A DNA stretch of 39,735 bases, from the IMG/VR virus record IMGVR_UViG_3300045141_000180, positions 1-39,735 of that record. One strand, given 5' to 3'. Positions 38,934 through 39,735 of this stretch are shown one piece after another. Below the pieces are notes generated by a model, which did no database searches, was not told the DNA's origin, and saw only the letters and a list, made by a program, of their open reading frames with translations. The DNA is from a virus. Each line of letters begins with the position of its first letter. Position 1 is the stretch's first letter. The translations under genes and the position numbers were made by a program.

Positions 38934-39735
38934 TCATCGCCGGCTTCCTGCCGCGGCGAACCCGTACCGCGACCGCGCCGGCACCGGGGCCTGCTCGCGT
39001 TCAGCCCCCAGATAGGCCAATCCAAGGGCGATTACACAATCGTCATGCTGTCCGAACGGAGCCGAATATCTGATCATCCCGCTTGGCAGGACGCTTGCTT
39101 CATAGCCCAGCAGCTCCGCTTGCTGGACGGCGTGGTCCAGCAGCGTGAGCGCACCCTGCTCGATCGCCAGCCCGAGCGCCTGCACCAGCGCGGCCTTGCT
39201 GGCATTCGTCGCTTCCCATGCCCACACGGGCAGCGCCGCGCGTGCTCGGCCGAGAAGCCTGGCATAGCCCGTCTGGAGACGTTCGGTGAGCGGACCGCCC
39301 ATGCTGTTGTGCTCCGCAACCACCAGGACGGGGTGGTACAGGTCGCACCATTTGTGCAACCGTTCGGTCTGGAGCTCGTAGTCGATCTCTGAGAACCTGT
39401 CCAGCGCGACCTGCTCCATCAGCGTCGCGTCGATTACGCAGATAGCCGTGAAGTCGTTGGTCCTGCCCCAGTCCACACCGATGACGTACTGGTGACCACG
39501 CTGAGGACCGCGCTGCTCGAGCCGAGACACCGCGTCGACGCCCCTGAACACCCCGCCTCCCTCTAGTTGGAGGAACATCGCGTTATATTCCTGCGACCAG
39601 GCTCGCTCCGGTAGTTCTGCTTTCGCGGCCTCAAGTTCGTCAGTTGCAATGAATGGATTGACGCTGGTCGGCATCTGCCACGATGCCCAATCGGACTGGA
39701 GTGGGTCCTGTCCGTACTGGTACAGGACGTGGAAA
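38934..39735 (-). CDS. terL: Terminase large subunit, C-terminal part (nuclease domain)
   Basis: This completes the gene begun at 597-1; the last 127 bases repeat the left end. The RNase-H-like nuclease that cuts the concatemer begins at VIGVDWG (Asp245 of the full 423-residue protein). A mid-domain acidic residue lies in VLVVAEHNSMGG, and the terminal aspartate pair is in QHDDCVIALGLA (Asp388, Asp389). The C-terminus is basic (ARSRYGFAAAGSRR), often the portal-contact end. The stop is followed within ten bases by pentanucleotide array 2, not by the portal gene as in most phages. Confidence 0.95.
   Translation of the reverse strand, partial: FHVLYQYGQDPLQSDWASWQMPTSVNPFIATDELEAAKAELPERAWSQEYNAMFLQLEGGGVFRGVDAVSRLEQRGPQRGHQYVIGVDWGRTNDFTAICVIDATLMEQVALDRFSEIDYELQTERLHKWCDLYHPVLVVAEHNSMGGPLTERLQTGYARLLGRARAALPVWAWEATNASKAALVQALGLAIEQGALTLLDHAVQQAELLGYEASVLPSGMIRYSAPFGQHDDCVIALGLAYLGAEREQAPVPARSRYGFAAAGSRR
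39609..39735. repeat. Right copy of 127-bp terminal direct repeat
   Basis: Identical to bases 1-127. Removing one copy gives a 39,608-bp circle with an intact terminase gene. Confidence 0.95.

Overview
The window is a complete temperate-phage genome assembled as a circle. The first 127 bases recur exactly as the last 127 (1-127 = 39609-39735). The unique length is therefore 39,608 bp, and the terminase large-subunit gene is cut by the arbitrary break point. The DNA is GC-rich. No rRNA, tRNA or CRISPR array was seen. The large serine recombinase, a GAAC-N4-GTTC operator of the Gram-positive LexA type, purine-rich Shine-Dalgarno sites and actinophage-like modification genes suggest a high-GC Gram-positive or Chloroflexota host. 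The host is inferred, not shown.

Layout, read on the circle. (1) A control region at about 7.26-7.5 kb holds operator-like palindromes and an XRE repressor gene pointing right. (2) Leftward from 7261 runs an early operon: unknown gene, ribbon-helix-helix-like gene, small proteins, a secreted lysozyme-like protein, a C5 cytosine methyltransferase, a membrane protein, a RecT-like protein, a VRR-NUC nuclease, a replisome-organiser-like protein, a zinc-ribbon protein and the small terminase candidate. (3) The large terminase spans the break point (597 to 1, then 39608 to 38934). (4) Next, at 36.5-38.9 kb, comes a cassette not usual between terminase and portal: a conserved phage protein with a glycine-rich RAMP-like tail, a winged-helix-like gene, a stand-alone primase-polymerase domain and a zinc-finger protein. 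Its two real intergenic gaps are filled by degenerate 5-bp repeat arrays in perfect register. (5) The late operon continues leftward: portal, a 1573-aa multi-enzyme virion protein, two further repeat or coiled-coil virion proteins, scaffold, capsid, short-tail and fibre proteins, then a lysis cassette ending at 14386. There is no tape measure, sheath or major tail protein, which fits a podovirus-like particle.

(6) The rest (7.5-14.2 kb) is mostly rightward accessory genes. First come the repressor, small proteins, a DpdA/TGT-like protein and a DPPY DNA methyltransferase. The serine recombinase and a second XRE gene follow on the minus strand. A run of small Cys-rich, SWIM-like and OB-like proteins ends at a convergent hairpin near 14.28 kb.

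How it works together (inference). The XRE proteins and the GAAC-N4-GTTC operator control lysogeny, and the serine recombinase integrates the genome. Replication leans on the host plus phage initiation, annealing, nuclease and prim-pol proteins. Three modification enzymes could protect the DNA. Many late and early genes overlap by ATGA, so translation is coupled. The strongest candidates for something undescribed are the pentanucleotide arrays with the cassette they delimit, the SLT/C39-like/ART-like virion protein, and a lone rightward membrane-peptide gene inside the late operon.
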